This document shows, one piece after another, positions 20,008 through 31,122 of a DNA stretch of 64,000 nt; position 1 is the stretch's first letter; every line of letters starts with the position of its first letter. The translations under genes were made by a program, and so were the position numbers. This DNA comes from Cubamyces lactineus (taxonomy: Eukaryota > Basidiomycota > Agaricomycetes > Polyporales > Polyporaceae), in NCBI GenBank assembly GCA_022376465.1, contig JACDTU010000018.1, forward strand, positions 372,001 through 436,000, given 5' to 3'. A model generated the notes under the pieces. It searched no databases and had not been told where the DNA came from. It saw nothing but the letters and a program-made list of their open reading frames with translations.

Positions 20008-21488
20008 CTACTTCCACCGCAACGCACTCCCCCGTCCGTGGAACACCCAATCCGATTGATGCGGGCTCTTGACCTCAATCCCTAGGTCCTCCGCAAACGT
20101 GCGTGCGGCGGCCGGGTCCTTCAAGAACTGCGTCGCAGCAAGGATGACGTCCGCCTGGCCCTTGTCGAGAACCTCCTGCGCATGCGTGCCCGTCTTGATG
20201 CCTCCGACCGCGCCGACGAGCACGCGCTCTCCATGCGCCTTCTTGATAGCCTCGGCAAAGTGTGCTTGGTATGCCGGCGCAACGAACTCGATCTTCTGTC
20301 GAGAGTCGGCACCGCCGGACGTCACGTCGATGAGGTCGACGCCGTGTTCAGCTACAATTCCTGTGAGACGGATGGTATCTTCCAGTCTCCAGGACGGCTC
20401 CTCTGGCGCAACCACTTCAAGCCAGTCCGTTGCTGAAGGTCTACAGGGGTTGCGGGCCAATTAGCCAACCAACATTATGAGCCCTCAGACTACATGAGCT
20501 CGCTTACCTGAGGAACAACGGCATCGACTCAGGAATGACCGCCCGAATCGCGTCAACGATCTCGACAACGATTCGCGTCCGGTTCTCAAACGACCCGCCG
20601 TACTCGTCCGTACGCTTGTTCGTGACCGGGCTCAAGAACCCATGCAGCAGGAACCCATGTGCAGCATGAATCTCAATCACGTCGATCCCAGCGTCCACAG
20701 CCCGTTTCGCGGCAGCAGCCCACTTGGCGACCATCTCCTGGATATCTTCTTTCGAGAGTTCCTTGGGCGGGATGGCAACGCTGTACCCATTAGGCGCGGC
20801 ACCATCGTCCTCCTTGGTGTCCACATTCCACTTCTCGGGCTTCTCCTCTGCTTCGACATAGGGGATCGGAGAGGGCGCGACGAGGTCCTCTGCGTACCCG
20901 CCCGCAGCCTTCGGCACGACGCCGCGCCCGGCGAGCCACACGGGTGCGAGGGAGCCCTTGCGTCCTGCATGTGCGAGCTGGATGCCGATCTTCTGCCCCT
21001 GGCTGTGGGCGAACTCGACCAATGCGCGGAGCGGCCCGACCTGCTCGTCGGACCACAAGCCACAATCGTGCTTGGTTATGCGGCCCTCTGGAGACACCGC
21101 CGTCGCTTCGATGAAGGTGATCCCCGGGCCGTGCAATATCATCGACCCCACTGTTTCTCATTATCAGGCCGCATCCGGAATGCACGTGTACATACGAAGC
21201 TACGTACACATCGCGGTATGGAATGGCGTGACACTGCCATCGTGGTTCGCAGATATGAGGCCCATAGGCGCCACCTGAGAGGAGGTCAGTGCATCTCATT
21301 CTGGACGAAGCCATGGCGGAACGCACGAAGAGGCGGTTGTGCAGCTCAAGGCCACGAATCTTGATGGGCTGGAAGAGTGAAGGTATCGGTTTCCCGTCTT
21401 TGGGCGGGGCCGCAGTGCCCGCAGGTGGCTCCTGGGCAGGCGTCCAGAAGGACGTGTTCGGTGCAGGCTTCGCGAGGAGTTCAGTCAT
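20008..21488 (-). CDS. NADH:flavin oxidoreductase / Old Yellow Enzyme, YqjM-like, 434 aa (copy 2)
   Basis: Exons 21488-21327, 21274-21208, 21150-20508 and 20440-20008 give 1305 nt in frame. Exon 1 (162 nt) and exon 2 (67 nt) are the same length as in copy 1 and the phases match, so the two genes are tandem duplicates. Signatures are FQPIKIRGLELHNRLF, VAPMGLISANHDGSVTPF, GIQLAHAGRKGS, the His pair in IEIHAAHGFLLHGFLSP, DEYGGSFENRTRI, PSATDWLEVV and QADVILAATQFLKDP. It differs from copy 1 most in the loop around YVEAEEKPEKWNVDTKED. An FMN ene-reductase role is expected; the substrate is unknown. Its promoter contains CGG-N4-CCG repeats. Confidence 0.92.
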
Positions 21489-21555
21489 GTTGCTCGATGT
21501 CCTTGGGATCCTATGAGTAGAGGTAGTGCAGTAGACGTATGCAGCCAGTCGTCTT

Positions 21556-21561
21556 CTTATA
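21556..21561 (-). promoter_or_regulatory. TATA-like element of OYE copy 2
   Basis: Read on the minus strand, ATTATAAGAAG (core TATAAG) lies about 70 bp before the ATG at 21488. Confidence 0.45.
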
Positions 21562-21655
21562 ATGCACTTTGGGGGCGTGGCTAACATATGGATCAAAGGA
21601 TCCGCAGATGTCTCATCGATATTACATTCCGATAGTGGAGGACGTACTATGGCTA

Positions 21656-21813
21656 GGGTGTACTGGCACCGAGCACAGGTCAAGACTTAGGCGGTGTGCC
21701 GTCGCCGAGCAGAGCCAGCCAATGCCGGGAGACATACCATGGCGGCCATAGGTACGGTGAACCGTCGCCGAGCTTAGTCAGGTCTAGGGCTAGACGGTGT
21801 ACCATCGCCGAGT
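21656..21813. promoter_or_regulatory. Repeated CGG-N4-CCG motifs upstream of OYE copy 2
   Basis: Four related 19-mers lie at 21656-21674, 21692-21710, 21755-21773 and 21795-21813, with consensus CGGTGTACCGTCGCCGAGC. The second and third contain a perfect CGG-N4-CCG; the fourth ends in CCA and the first is more divergent. Everted or inverted CGG triplets are classic binding sites of fungal Zn2Cys6 transcription factors. They sit about 170-325 bp upstream of OYE copy 2 and just beyond the end of the dehydratase-like gene. Regulatory function is inferred. Confidence 0.5.
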
Positions 21814-21907
21814 GTGTGCATCGTCGACGCACACCGGTCAACTTGAGCACGTTGATTTAGAACACATTGCAGTCATAATCGTGTAGTGCTTATCATCCTA
21901 TGCACAT

Positions 21908-23340
21908 CTAGACTCCGCCCCCTTTCAGTTGCTGGACGAGCAAGTCGTGGGCCTCTTTCGCCGCTTTCGTCCACTTGGCAGGAACACCTGCATCGTCCTT
22001 CGACATGTCCTCCTCGTAAAATACCTGAACATGAGTCAAAACACTGCGCGTGGCACTGATACGGTGGGCGCTTGCCTCATACGCCCACGGCCCCCGCCAT
22101 CCGGTCTTCAGAACAGCCTGGCAGACGTCGACGACAGGGAGATAACCGCCCCAGCTTCCTTTGTCATCACGGGGGCAGACAGTGTCCATGAGTGGCACTG
22201 GCCGCCACGCGTTAGACCACTCGTATAAAGGATGAATGCCTTGCTCCTCAGCGTTCTTCTTGAGAGCGTCCGGCCTAACTTTGCGTGAGCCGTCTGATAT
22301 TTGGAAGTAGAATATCTTCTCGGGCGGAAGGGTAGCCGACAGCGCCGACAACGAGGAAGCAAGCTGCGTGCTTGCGGAGCCTTGTGATATATTCTGAAGG
22401 AGACCATCGTCGGAGGTTGGATCGGCGTAAGCGCGAGCTGGAGCGAAATCACGTGGGCGAATAGCATGTTATCTCAGAACACCAGAGTCTAAAGCCTATG
22501 CATTTGGACATACCACAAATCTGGAACGTATCCAGGCACAGACCGAAGTTGGGGCGGTCTACGCGCTTGCACACTTCCCAGATATGTTCCCAAGTGTTCC
22601 TATAGCAGCGTCCTCCTGTGAGCAATGGTCTGCGAAGGTCCTTTCTGGAGCTGACGTACACATGAATGCCCCATGCCCACATCTCATACGCGCTGTGGAT
22701 CCGTCAGGCATGTCTATGGAGTGTGTTGTACGAAATTTCACGCATACATTCGGATAGGCGGGTCTTGGGCGGCCGCTTCGTCCGCAAGCTGCCTCAAGTC
22801 GCGCGCGATGACATCATAATCACTGCTTGTCGACGGGTCGGGTGTGGATCCAACTTGCAACATCTGACAATCCAACGCCTTATAGCAAATCAATTAGTGA
22901 CTTGTTTCCTGGATGCGTATGGGCTCACCTTCAGGACTTTGAACCACGCCGTGGCTCGTTCGAATCCTGTGGCTCTCTTCTTTGTATTTTCGTAACCTTC
23001 GAACTGAGAGAAACTGCAGAATGCCTTAGTGATTAGTCTCAACGAACCCGTGGGTCACATACGGGTGGACGGCAAGTATCGAGATACGGAGCTCTTCGCA
23101 TAGCTTTTTGACCTTGTCAGCTGCCTGTAGGAGCTTGTCGAGGTCCCCGTGACCATGTTCGTCCAGCTTTTGATAACCAGGAAATTCTTGCTCTGCGTAT
23201 GCTTCGAGATCCGGGAACGCCAACTCCGCTTGATTGAATCCCGCTTTAGCGATTGCACGGAGCTTGATAGGTAAGGTATGGGAAGGGTGCATCCCAGCTG
23301 AGTCGGTCGAGTAAGCGAGCGCGGTTGTAACGTCGGACAT
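21908..23340 (-). CDS. Xylose-isomerase-like TIM barrel, 3-dehydroshikimate dehydratase-like
   Basis: Multi-exon minus-strand gene starting at ATG 23340. It belongs to the AP-endonuclease-2/xylose-isomerase-like barrel family. N-terminal signatures are LAYSTDSAGMHPSHTLPIKL and AIAKAGFNQAELAFPDLEAY, then LQAADKVKKLCEELRISILA and VHPY. Middle exons carry VLKALDCQMLQVGSTPDP, AEMWAWGIHV and VDRPNFGLCLDTFQI, the metal-binding stretch typical of fungal 3-dehydroshikimate dehydratases (Neurospora qa-4, Aspergillus qutC). The C-terminus has PPEKIFYFQISDGSRKV, GGYLPVVDVCQAVLKTGWRG and PWAYEVFYEEDMS. The enzyme would convert 3-dehydroshikimate to protocatechuate in quinate or aromatic catabolism, or act on another sugar-like substrate; the exact reaction is inferred. 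It shares strand and neighbourhood with two OYE genes. Exon joins in the middle are approximate. Confidence 0.72.
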
Positions 23341-26300
23341 GTTCGGGCAATACGTATCGTGGATAGTGGGGCGTTGAAGATGGTGGTGAGGATGAAAGAG
23401 AGGCAAGGTACTTTGCTTTCAGCAGGATCACATGACGTCATAGTCGCTGAGTACCGCCACTGTGCTCCCCGCACACACTTACGCCCGCAATTACGCAAGT
23501 GAAAGCACTTAGTTGTAGAAATACAACATCTTGAGTAGTAAGAAGCGCCTCCGGCGTCGCGCATACGAACGACGAGTCCAGCAAACCGCACCTAGAAACA
23601 CTCAAACCCCATTCCCATGGTGGTACGTTCCCCACCTTCGTAGCAGGAGCCTCGCGCGCGGGGCTTACGTTCTCGCTTGGAGCGCAACCGCGGCCTTCGA
23701 CTCCGAGCTCTGCAGGATCAAGTCTACTTGCCCCGACCCTGACGGAGGCAAACCACAAAGCAGTGCAGCTCTGTTGGGCTGATCGGGGCCGCAAGAGCTT
23801 GTCCATACCGAATGCTTCGCGGAAGCAAATGCGGCGGCGCGTTGATCTGCAAGCTGACAGTGTACTTCGGGTCGCTGCAGCGAAGACTGGGGGAACGTAC
23901 CAGCATATTGACAATCATGAAAGCCGGCGAGCGCCGCGATGGGGCTGGGAGACTCGCCTGTGGTCAGGTGGCAATTCTGCAAGGTCGCTGATAGAGCGTA
24001 CCGCCGGGCTCTCAACAAGCGTCCGGGAGCTATGACAGATGACTGCTAGAAGAGGACCCGAGCGACAATTCGAACGATGCCGTAGACGCGAGAAGTTGAA
24101 TAGGAGCGCGCGCGTGTGTGGCTGACAGAGCGTGTTCCTGGCTATCAGAGCTGGAGCTGGGACCCGACCGGTCGGGGGGAGGAGGCAGTCTGGAGCAATC
24201 GCGCGAGTGTTCGGAGCTATACTGAACAACTTACGACACCGAGCGGCTCGCAGCGGATCAGTCACAGTGCGACCGTCCTGTCGCTGGGGACTATGTGGCG
24301 CCCTGCCTGGACATCATACTTGCTGACAGTACAGTGAGTTGTGGCAAGTGCACCAGCAAAGGCGCAGCTCCAGGACATATTGTGGCTGGAGCTCGCGCGG
24401 GATAGAGTTCGTGTTGAACTTTGAGAAGAGAACGTCGGCAGATGAAAAACGCGGCAGTCGCGCAGTGTACGCGATGGCGGCATGCTGCATGTTACTACTT
24501 CAGAGCAAGAAGCTACATACCTCGCTCAGCCACGCCGTCATGCCATCTGGGATGGAGGATGAGGAGCGGCATTAGTCGACCGCATGTGGCTGTATGAAAG
24601 ATCGTGAGCGGATGCCGTTGGAGCGAGATTGGAAGCCCCTGAAGGAGATGGCAAAATTGACGAGGCTCGCAAGACAGAGGCCGACGGGCTAGGACCCGTC
24701 TTCTCTGCACGGCCGCCCGTGAACTGTAACCTTGCAAGTAATTTAGCTCATTTCCGATCCCGCTGTGTGAGAAACTAAGTCAGAATCCAAGGCGAGGTCT
24801 GCCACGTAAAGAAACATGCGCACCGCAGCGTGCAGCATTGCCTTCTCGCGTGCGAGCAGCCACTCTATCCTTGGCTTCCTTTCTGCGGCTAGGAGGCATC
24901 GTGGCGGTCCTAAGTGATTTTAGCGCAGCTGCCAGTCTTCTGGATGCGATTGGGAAGATCAGCGACCTGGTCGCACCGCGGGAGAGCCGTCTACAGTACT
25001 AGGATGCGGTGAACATCGCAGACGGCGCAGAGGCATACTCGTCGTCATCGCCCACACTACACCTCTCAAGGCGAACAAAGAGCCCACGCACCGTCACATG
25101 CCACATCGTGAGAAATGGAAGGAACAACAATGGCGAGAAGAGCTTATAGCGGGCAGCTCTGCCTCTGGGGTCTCCTCGAAAGTCGCTACGGCATCACCAA
25201 GTCGAACCCAAAGTTATATTGATATAACAGCTGTTACGGCGTACCTCTGGACAGGTGCACGTAGTCGGGTGAAGATCCGTCCTTCTCAGTCAGAGTGCTC
25301 GAGGGCGCCGGTAGCTAGCGAGACGGGGGCGATTCAAAACTTGTATTGATCAGCTAAGGAGATAACTCACGCTTGCGCTAAGACCGCCGGAGCCTATTGA
25401 TTAACGCCACGAGTATTGCGCTCCTGGCTGCAGTTGGGCGTTCCACAGGACGTCCGAGACGACGGCACGGCCGTCCACGACTGTGAATGACAGAACACGA
25501 GGCCGGTTCACACTGTTGGAAGCGGCTGTCGCCCTCCCTACCTGCGCAGGCCGGCGTGGCCTTCGCTGTCGATTGGACATCTGCGCGACCAAACGCGTGC
25601 GCGGGCCAGAGATGGTGACCACGGACATCAAAATGAAAACCTGCAGGCAGCGTGAGTCACATACCCATACCATATGAGAGATCCGGTTATAACTCTGCAT
25701 AGTGTCCTAGGATCGACCACAAGCACTGTGCCACCTGTCCCTGAGATCGCGCGATAGGACAACCTGAGACGACTACAGCACGCACAGGCTATCCGCGACA
25801 AAGGCTCTGAGGGCGAGTGAGGGCGCCAAGCGGCGTTCGCTGGCATGACCTGGGAAGACGGTCAAGGAACATTGGACCGGTCATGCGATACCCAATTCTC
25901 CGATCATGAGAAATCCGAACACCCAGAAGCGTTCACGCAGCGCCTCGACTGCAGAAGGCTCCTCGGCGATTGGACTGACAAGGTCGGACAGCAGTGCGAA
26001 TGTAACTCTGGGCTGTAGCTTTCCGGAGTTGCGGCGCGGACCCGTCGCAGTCCTCCGATAACCCTTCTTTGCTATCGGCCTGCGGAAGTGGTGTGCCTGC
26101 ATTTGATGCAGCACCTGCAGCAGTCGTCCTGGACCCGCTATGGGCGCAGGTCGTACCTCAAGACGAAGAGCCAGGTTAAAGACTACGGTGCAGAGAAGTA
26201 GGTAAGATGTGCGTAAAGGGTTTGTCAACAGCATTCACTGCGAGACGCCGATTGTTGAGTGTCGGAGTGTGAACGGAGCTCTAAGTGGGTGGCACAAGCT

Positions 26301-26942
26301 AGCTCGACTTGAAGGTGTGAAGCACATTTTGGCACACAGCTCCGTAGGAGCTCGAGCAAAATGGTATCTGTTCTTCATGACTCTAGCTTGTTTCTGCCAC
26401 ATTCCGTGTATGCTCTGTGTGTCTTGGCTTGACCAACGCAAGGTTGTGGTATGCTTCAACGGAGTGTTGGGATGCTCTCGAAACATCTCTCAGCGCTACA
26501 CTCCTGGTGTGCCACTGCACGCGCTGAGGCTCGAGACCCGGGCTGGTACGAGTTACCTTCCTTTTCGATTGGGACGGCGACTGCATGGGCTGCGATAACT
26601 CACATGGGTGCACGGACTGCGGCTGGATACGAGTCTGACCTGGACCGATCGAGATAATCTGTTCATTGACGACCATGCCTCGCCTCGTACACGTTCCTGG
26701 GACGATAACCTCGGACAGGCAATTCCATCCGTTTCATTTTGCGTTGTAGAAATCTACGTGTCTGCGAAATCGCTGATGACCTCAGAAACCCCCCACTCCA
26801 GCAGCGTTCGCCCCCGTGGTCCGACACTCTCACCGCGCAAGTATAAGTATCTTTGTCCCCCTCAGCGCTCCTCTTTTGTTCGAACCGTCTTCCTGCTTAC
26901 TCTCAGGCTCCTTCCCCATCATCCTTTGTCCTCTGGCCTAAT
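23341..26942. other. 3.6-kb interval without supported gene
   Basis: Many short frames on both strands, none with a recognised domain. On the minus strand, about 26234-25401 resembles in places the last exons of a DUF6533-type membrane protein (hydrophobic LLLCTVVFNLALRLEV, later a basic Ser/Asn tail), but no start, no seven-helix body and no convincing splice chain were found. At the right end a TATA-like AGTATAAGTA near 26839-26848 lies about 100 bp before the next gene's ATG. Confidence 0.45.
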
Positions 26943-28640
26943 ATGACCGAGTACGCCACTGACCCAGAGGCCATCCAAGAGTTCTTGACTGCTCGCGACC
27001 GGACAGCGAACTGGGTCACTGTTCACTCTCAAGGCCTCAACTACATTTCCCCTTCTTCGCCACCGTCCATAATCAGCGACTCTGATGCGCCAAGTTATGG
27101 ACCAAGCGACTCAGACTCTGCAAGCACACATTCTGTGCCCCCACGTATGATCCTCCGCTATCCAGATGGCACGAACCTCCCCATCCCATCGAGCAGCGGG
27201 TCTTCGCCAACGCACAGCAGGAGCAAGAGCAATAACACGTACGGACCACAGTCCTCCTCCCGCCACACTAGGTCCCGATCTGGATCTCGTGCCGCTCCTG
27301 CGCCTGCGGATGTCCCTCCAGTTCCTCCAGCACGCTACGCTCAGACGCTCTCGTATGCGACGGGGTCGCGGTACGCAGCCTCTACTCGTCCTCACATCGA
27401 CCCGCCCCGATCTCCAGAGAGTATCCGAGTTTTGCCGTCTCGGCAGGCCGAGGATGCTCAATCGCCACCTGGACGTGTCCCAGCGTCTAACGCGTCTCAC
27501 CATTTGCGGGGTGTCCCTGCAGCGCAGGGTATCTTCCATCCCCAGTCCCGACAACCCTCGATTCACCCGAGCCAACACCACGATAGAGTTCCTGCCCCCC
27601 TTGCAGATCCTCTGCATACGTCCAATCGCAGCGTCATCGCACCCACGCCGCGGCATCCGTCTACGATGGCCCAGGCCCACCCTTATCCTGCAGCCCCCGG
27701 CGGGATCGCGCAGTCGCAATCACAACCGGCCTCAGCATCGCAAAGCAGCGGTTCGCGATTCTACGAGCATGCGGGCATCGCATCAAGGGCACCATCGCAA
27801 CTTCCATACCAGTATTCGCCCCCTGCGATCGTCTACGCACCCTCTTCCCGACATAAGGGCTCGAATTATAATCCGCCCGCCATCGTGTATTCGCCGTCTT
27901 CGCAAGGCCACCATCGCCGCCCGGGCGCGCCCGGAGGGATTACTTACAGTCGTTCTGATCCGTTACCGCATCCGTCCCAGTATTCACCTCTGCAGACGAA
28001 TGCCGGAAATACTCCCTTCCCCTCGGTGCAAGGCTCAACAGCGCACCATTCGCAGCGGCACAGGAGTGCGCCTCCTGAAGAGGATCGTGTGAGAAGCCGC
28101 GCAACAAGTGCCGCCCGTGGTCGACCACCGGCGCGAGAATACGACTTCGCACAGCCTCCGCGGTCCCGTACGCGCTCGCCGACGCCATCGCTCAGCGCGA
28201 GCGACACTGCGAGCGACACCTCTGGGAGCACGTACTACGTCCTCCCCTCCCCCGGCCAAAAGGTCCAGATCATCGTGAGTTTCATTTCTTCTCGATCGCA
28301 TGCAGGGCTGGGGGTGTGCTGCGCGATCTCCCATTGATCGTGCGCGGCCGCGTGTTGTCTATTTTCCGTGTGAGATGCGCGGAGATGAGCCGTATTCACC
28401 GTTCGTCCGCAGGTGCCGAACTCGTCCTCCGTGTACACGGCGCCAGGCAAATCGCCACGCTCGCCAGGCTCCGGCTCCAGCTCGGGCAGCAGCCCCAAGA
28501 AGCCCTTCTTCCAGCGGCTCTTCAGCCGCGGCTCTGGCTCGGTGGACTCTCGTGGATCCAGCGGCCAGGGTAAGCGATTACAGCGCAGACATACTGTCGG
28601 TGGTACTCACCTGCGTTCAAGCTCGCGCTCGGGGCGGTAG
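26943..28640 (+). CDS. Ser/Pro-rich disordered protein, MTEY family, 519 aa (copy A)
   Basis: Exon 1 is 26943-28274 and exon 2 is 28413-28640, joined in phase over a 138-nt intron. The protein begins MTEYATDPEAIQEFLTARDR with an NWV motif, then is almost entirely low-complexity Ser, Pro, Arg and Gln, with an internal near-repeat (SPPAIVYAPSS and NPPAIVYSPSS). The C-terminal part has TYYVLPSPGQKVQII, KKPFFQRLFSRGSGS and a basic RRHTVGG end. The same landmarks occur in the protein at 42907-43752: MTEY start, NWV or DWV, TYVIIPPKGGRVDVV, LLKRLLTN and a Ser/Arg end. Reading exon 2 through to 28640 preserves the Ser/Arg tail seen in that paralog; an alternative intron near 28570 is possible. No catalytic domain is seen, and function is unknown. 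Confidence 0.72.
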
Positions 28641-31122
28641 AGCACTCCCATCATGGCGTTAGGCGCCATCGAACCAGTACGTCTTCTGCCTTGCACCAGA
28701 TTGCCGCGCGTGCTCAACTCCGATGTATTCATAAGATCCGTTCCCCTTCAAATGCCTCGTCCGAACACCTCTGCTATCCATGTCCTCTTCTCGCGATGGA
28801 CGCCGACGCTCTGATTCGTTATCGCTCTCCACATCTCTTTCTAGCGCTATCGGCCTCCTCATCTGCATCGCACGCTCGTTTAGCTCCTCGCCGCAATCTC
28901 CCACCTACCCCATCACGCACTTCTCATCATTCACGCACACGCATCCGGTACTGGGATATTGCCGCATCGACCGCCACTCACTCCTGTGATGCCACCTGTA
29001 CGATTACGAACTTGTGACGCATGTATCCGTACTACCATAGAAGGACCAATGGTATTCGTAATGGTCAGTACGTTTGTTTGGAGCACGAGCATACCTTGCT
29101 TGTTTCGAAGCGGTGGCCGGCATTCGACCTCTTATGTAAACGGCATCAAGAGGAGTGGCCCTGCAATGTCGATATAGGTCCGCTAACTTCACGGACGGTG
29201 CTGCCAGTCACCGTCCGATATCCGGTGTGCAACAGCGCTTCAACGTTGTCGATGTAACATGGATACATCCGCAATTGCATTGCGAGCGTGATATGTCGTG
29301 TCCGATGGCATACAATCGAAGCTCAGAGCGGAGTAGTAGTCAGCTTGAGATCCAGGCAATGATACCCGCCGCTAACATGTACAACACGCTCGCGCGAGAA
29401 CCTCCAAACCCGTCAATCCAGAAAATGGCTGCAGGGCACTTCTGCGTACCAGAAGACACATTAAAAAACAAATAGGACGAAAGGAGAAAAGGATATACTA
29501 GTACTACGTACTGAGCAGAGTTTGCTAGTCCGCTTTTGATCTTTGATCTAATCTAATCACACACCCCGGCAGTGCCGACTGGTAGCGCTCAGCCGCCGCA
29601 CTGACACGTCTGCTACGACGTGAGCTTGGTCAAGGACCACGATGTCGACGGGTCACCGCTCATTACAATGTTCCAATCTCAGCTGTTTCAACTTCTTGTT
29701 TGCAACCCAGGAGGATTGGCTCTGTGCAACGATATTTCGCCGCACAATCTAGTCAGCACGACTGTATAGCATCGACAAACTGCGATCTTCCGAACTCCAT
29801 GAGCGCAGTTTACGTGAGTGAATGTCTTAACATCGGGAGGAAACCTCGCTAACATGCACCATGTGCAGATACGAGATCTTATTTGCGTTTTACTCGCAGA
29901 GATGTGTGCCGAACATGTGCTAACGCCCGCGCGCCCACTGCGATCACAGCTGGTTGGCGCGTGTGGAGAACAGATTTTGCCTCCGTGCGAGGCGTTCGTT
30001 AGAGGACATCGCCCGTATGTTAAATCAAAGGATTGGCAGATCGACCACATTGTGGCTATGCGCGTACCTATTCACCGGCGTCGGTGTATACCCTTGACGC
30101 GGCTGCATAGTCGATCCTTCACAGTGCCACCTTACACGCCAGCTAAATCCGGGAGTTTCGTGCAAGATCACGCCGTACAGTCCGTCTTGTCTGGCCCGTC
30201 CCTCAGAGTCAAATGCTGATGACAACGAATAGCTTCCTGCAACCCGCTCTGACCGGCGCGAGCCGACACTGCATCTCTGCGGTACGGCAAGTTGGAACGA
30301 AAACTGCTCGCGCGCATGCAAGCTGTGTACTCTATCCAACATGATGTCAAACCATTGACGCCATACCAGCGCTACCGGAACGCGGAGTTTTCGCTTTTTT
30401 GTATGGTGTGACGGGACGTACAGTTCCGCTCCTGGATGTCAGGGTTACAACCTTGGGCCGATACCTCTAGTAAGCTTGTCTGCCTCGTCATCCATACTGC
30501 CCACCTTTCAGAGTGGATATACACAGACCCTTCGCGATCAGATCATACAGTTTTCGCTCGCTCGCAGATCCCTCCGTAGGGAATCAGACCACGCGATGCG
30601 ACGTGCGACGTGCGTAGTCGCATTGTACGGCATGCGGCCTCACCGGCGAGCGTCTAGCAACTGGTGGCATCCACGTTGCACTGCACTCTGCCTTGCTAGA
30701 GTTTGTGCACATGGTCGAATAAATGGGTAGTGTGTGTGGCAAGATAAGGTGCGCGTTTCCACTCGTCGTTTCAGAGTGAGCTCATATCAAGAGTTGACCC
30801 CAGCTTTGACAGAGAATCCGATGCGCTTTCAACTACTCTCCACCTAAGACCGCCCTCTCAATGACCGTAGTCTGCATGGCTGATACAGAGATCAAGTCTC
30901 AGGCGCTATGTGTCGTAGTACAAGTTCCGTGAATTGGCATATGGTTCAGCCATCGAGAGCCACTCGTCTCCTAACGCTAATGGTGTCCCCGCCCTTACCG
31001 CGAAATACCCTAGATCACGCAGAACGGATTGGGAAGAGCTGCGGGACAGTGTACTATATAGCTAGGTGTATTCCCCGCACGTTTCAGTATCTACCTTTCT
31101 CTCCGCACCCTCCCTCGCAAGT
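28641..31122. other. 2.5-kb interval without supported gene
   Basis: No frame here has a recognised domain or a believable exon chain. A 133-codon frame at 29818-30219 and a Ser-rich frame at 28780-28989 were examined and not supported. The right end holds the promoter of the first DUF6533 gene. Confidence 0.45.
31055..31060 (+). promoter_or_regulatory. TATA box of DUF6533 gene 1
   Basis: TATATA within GTACTATATAGC lies 68 bp before the ATG at 31123. The tandem paralog has TATATA 67 bp before its ATG, which supports a conserved core promoter. Confidence 0.55.

Noticed and set aside
25401..26234. Possible third, degenerate DUF6533-type gene on the minus strand
   Set aside because: Some hydrophobic stretches and a basic tail resemble the last exons, but no seven-helix core, start or coherent splice chain was found.
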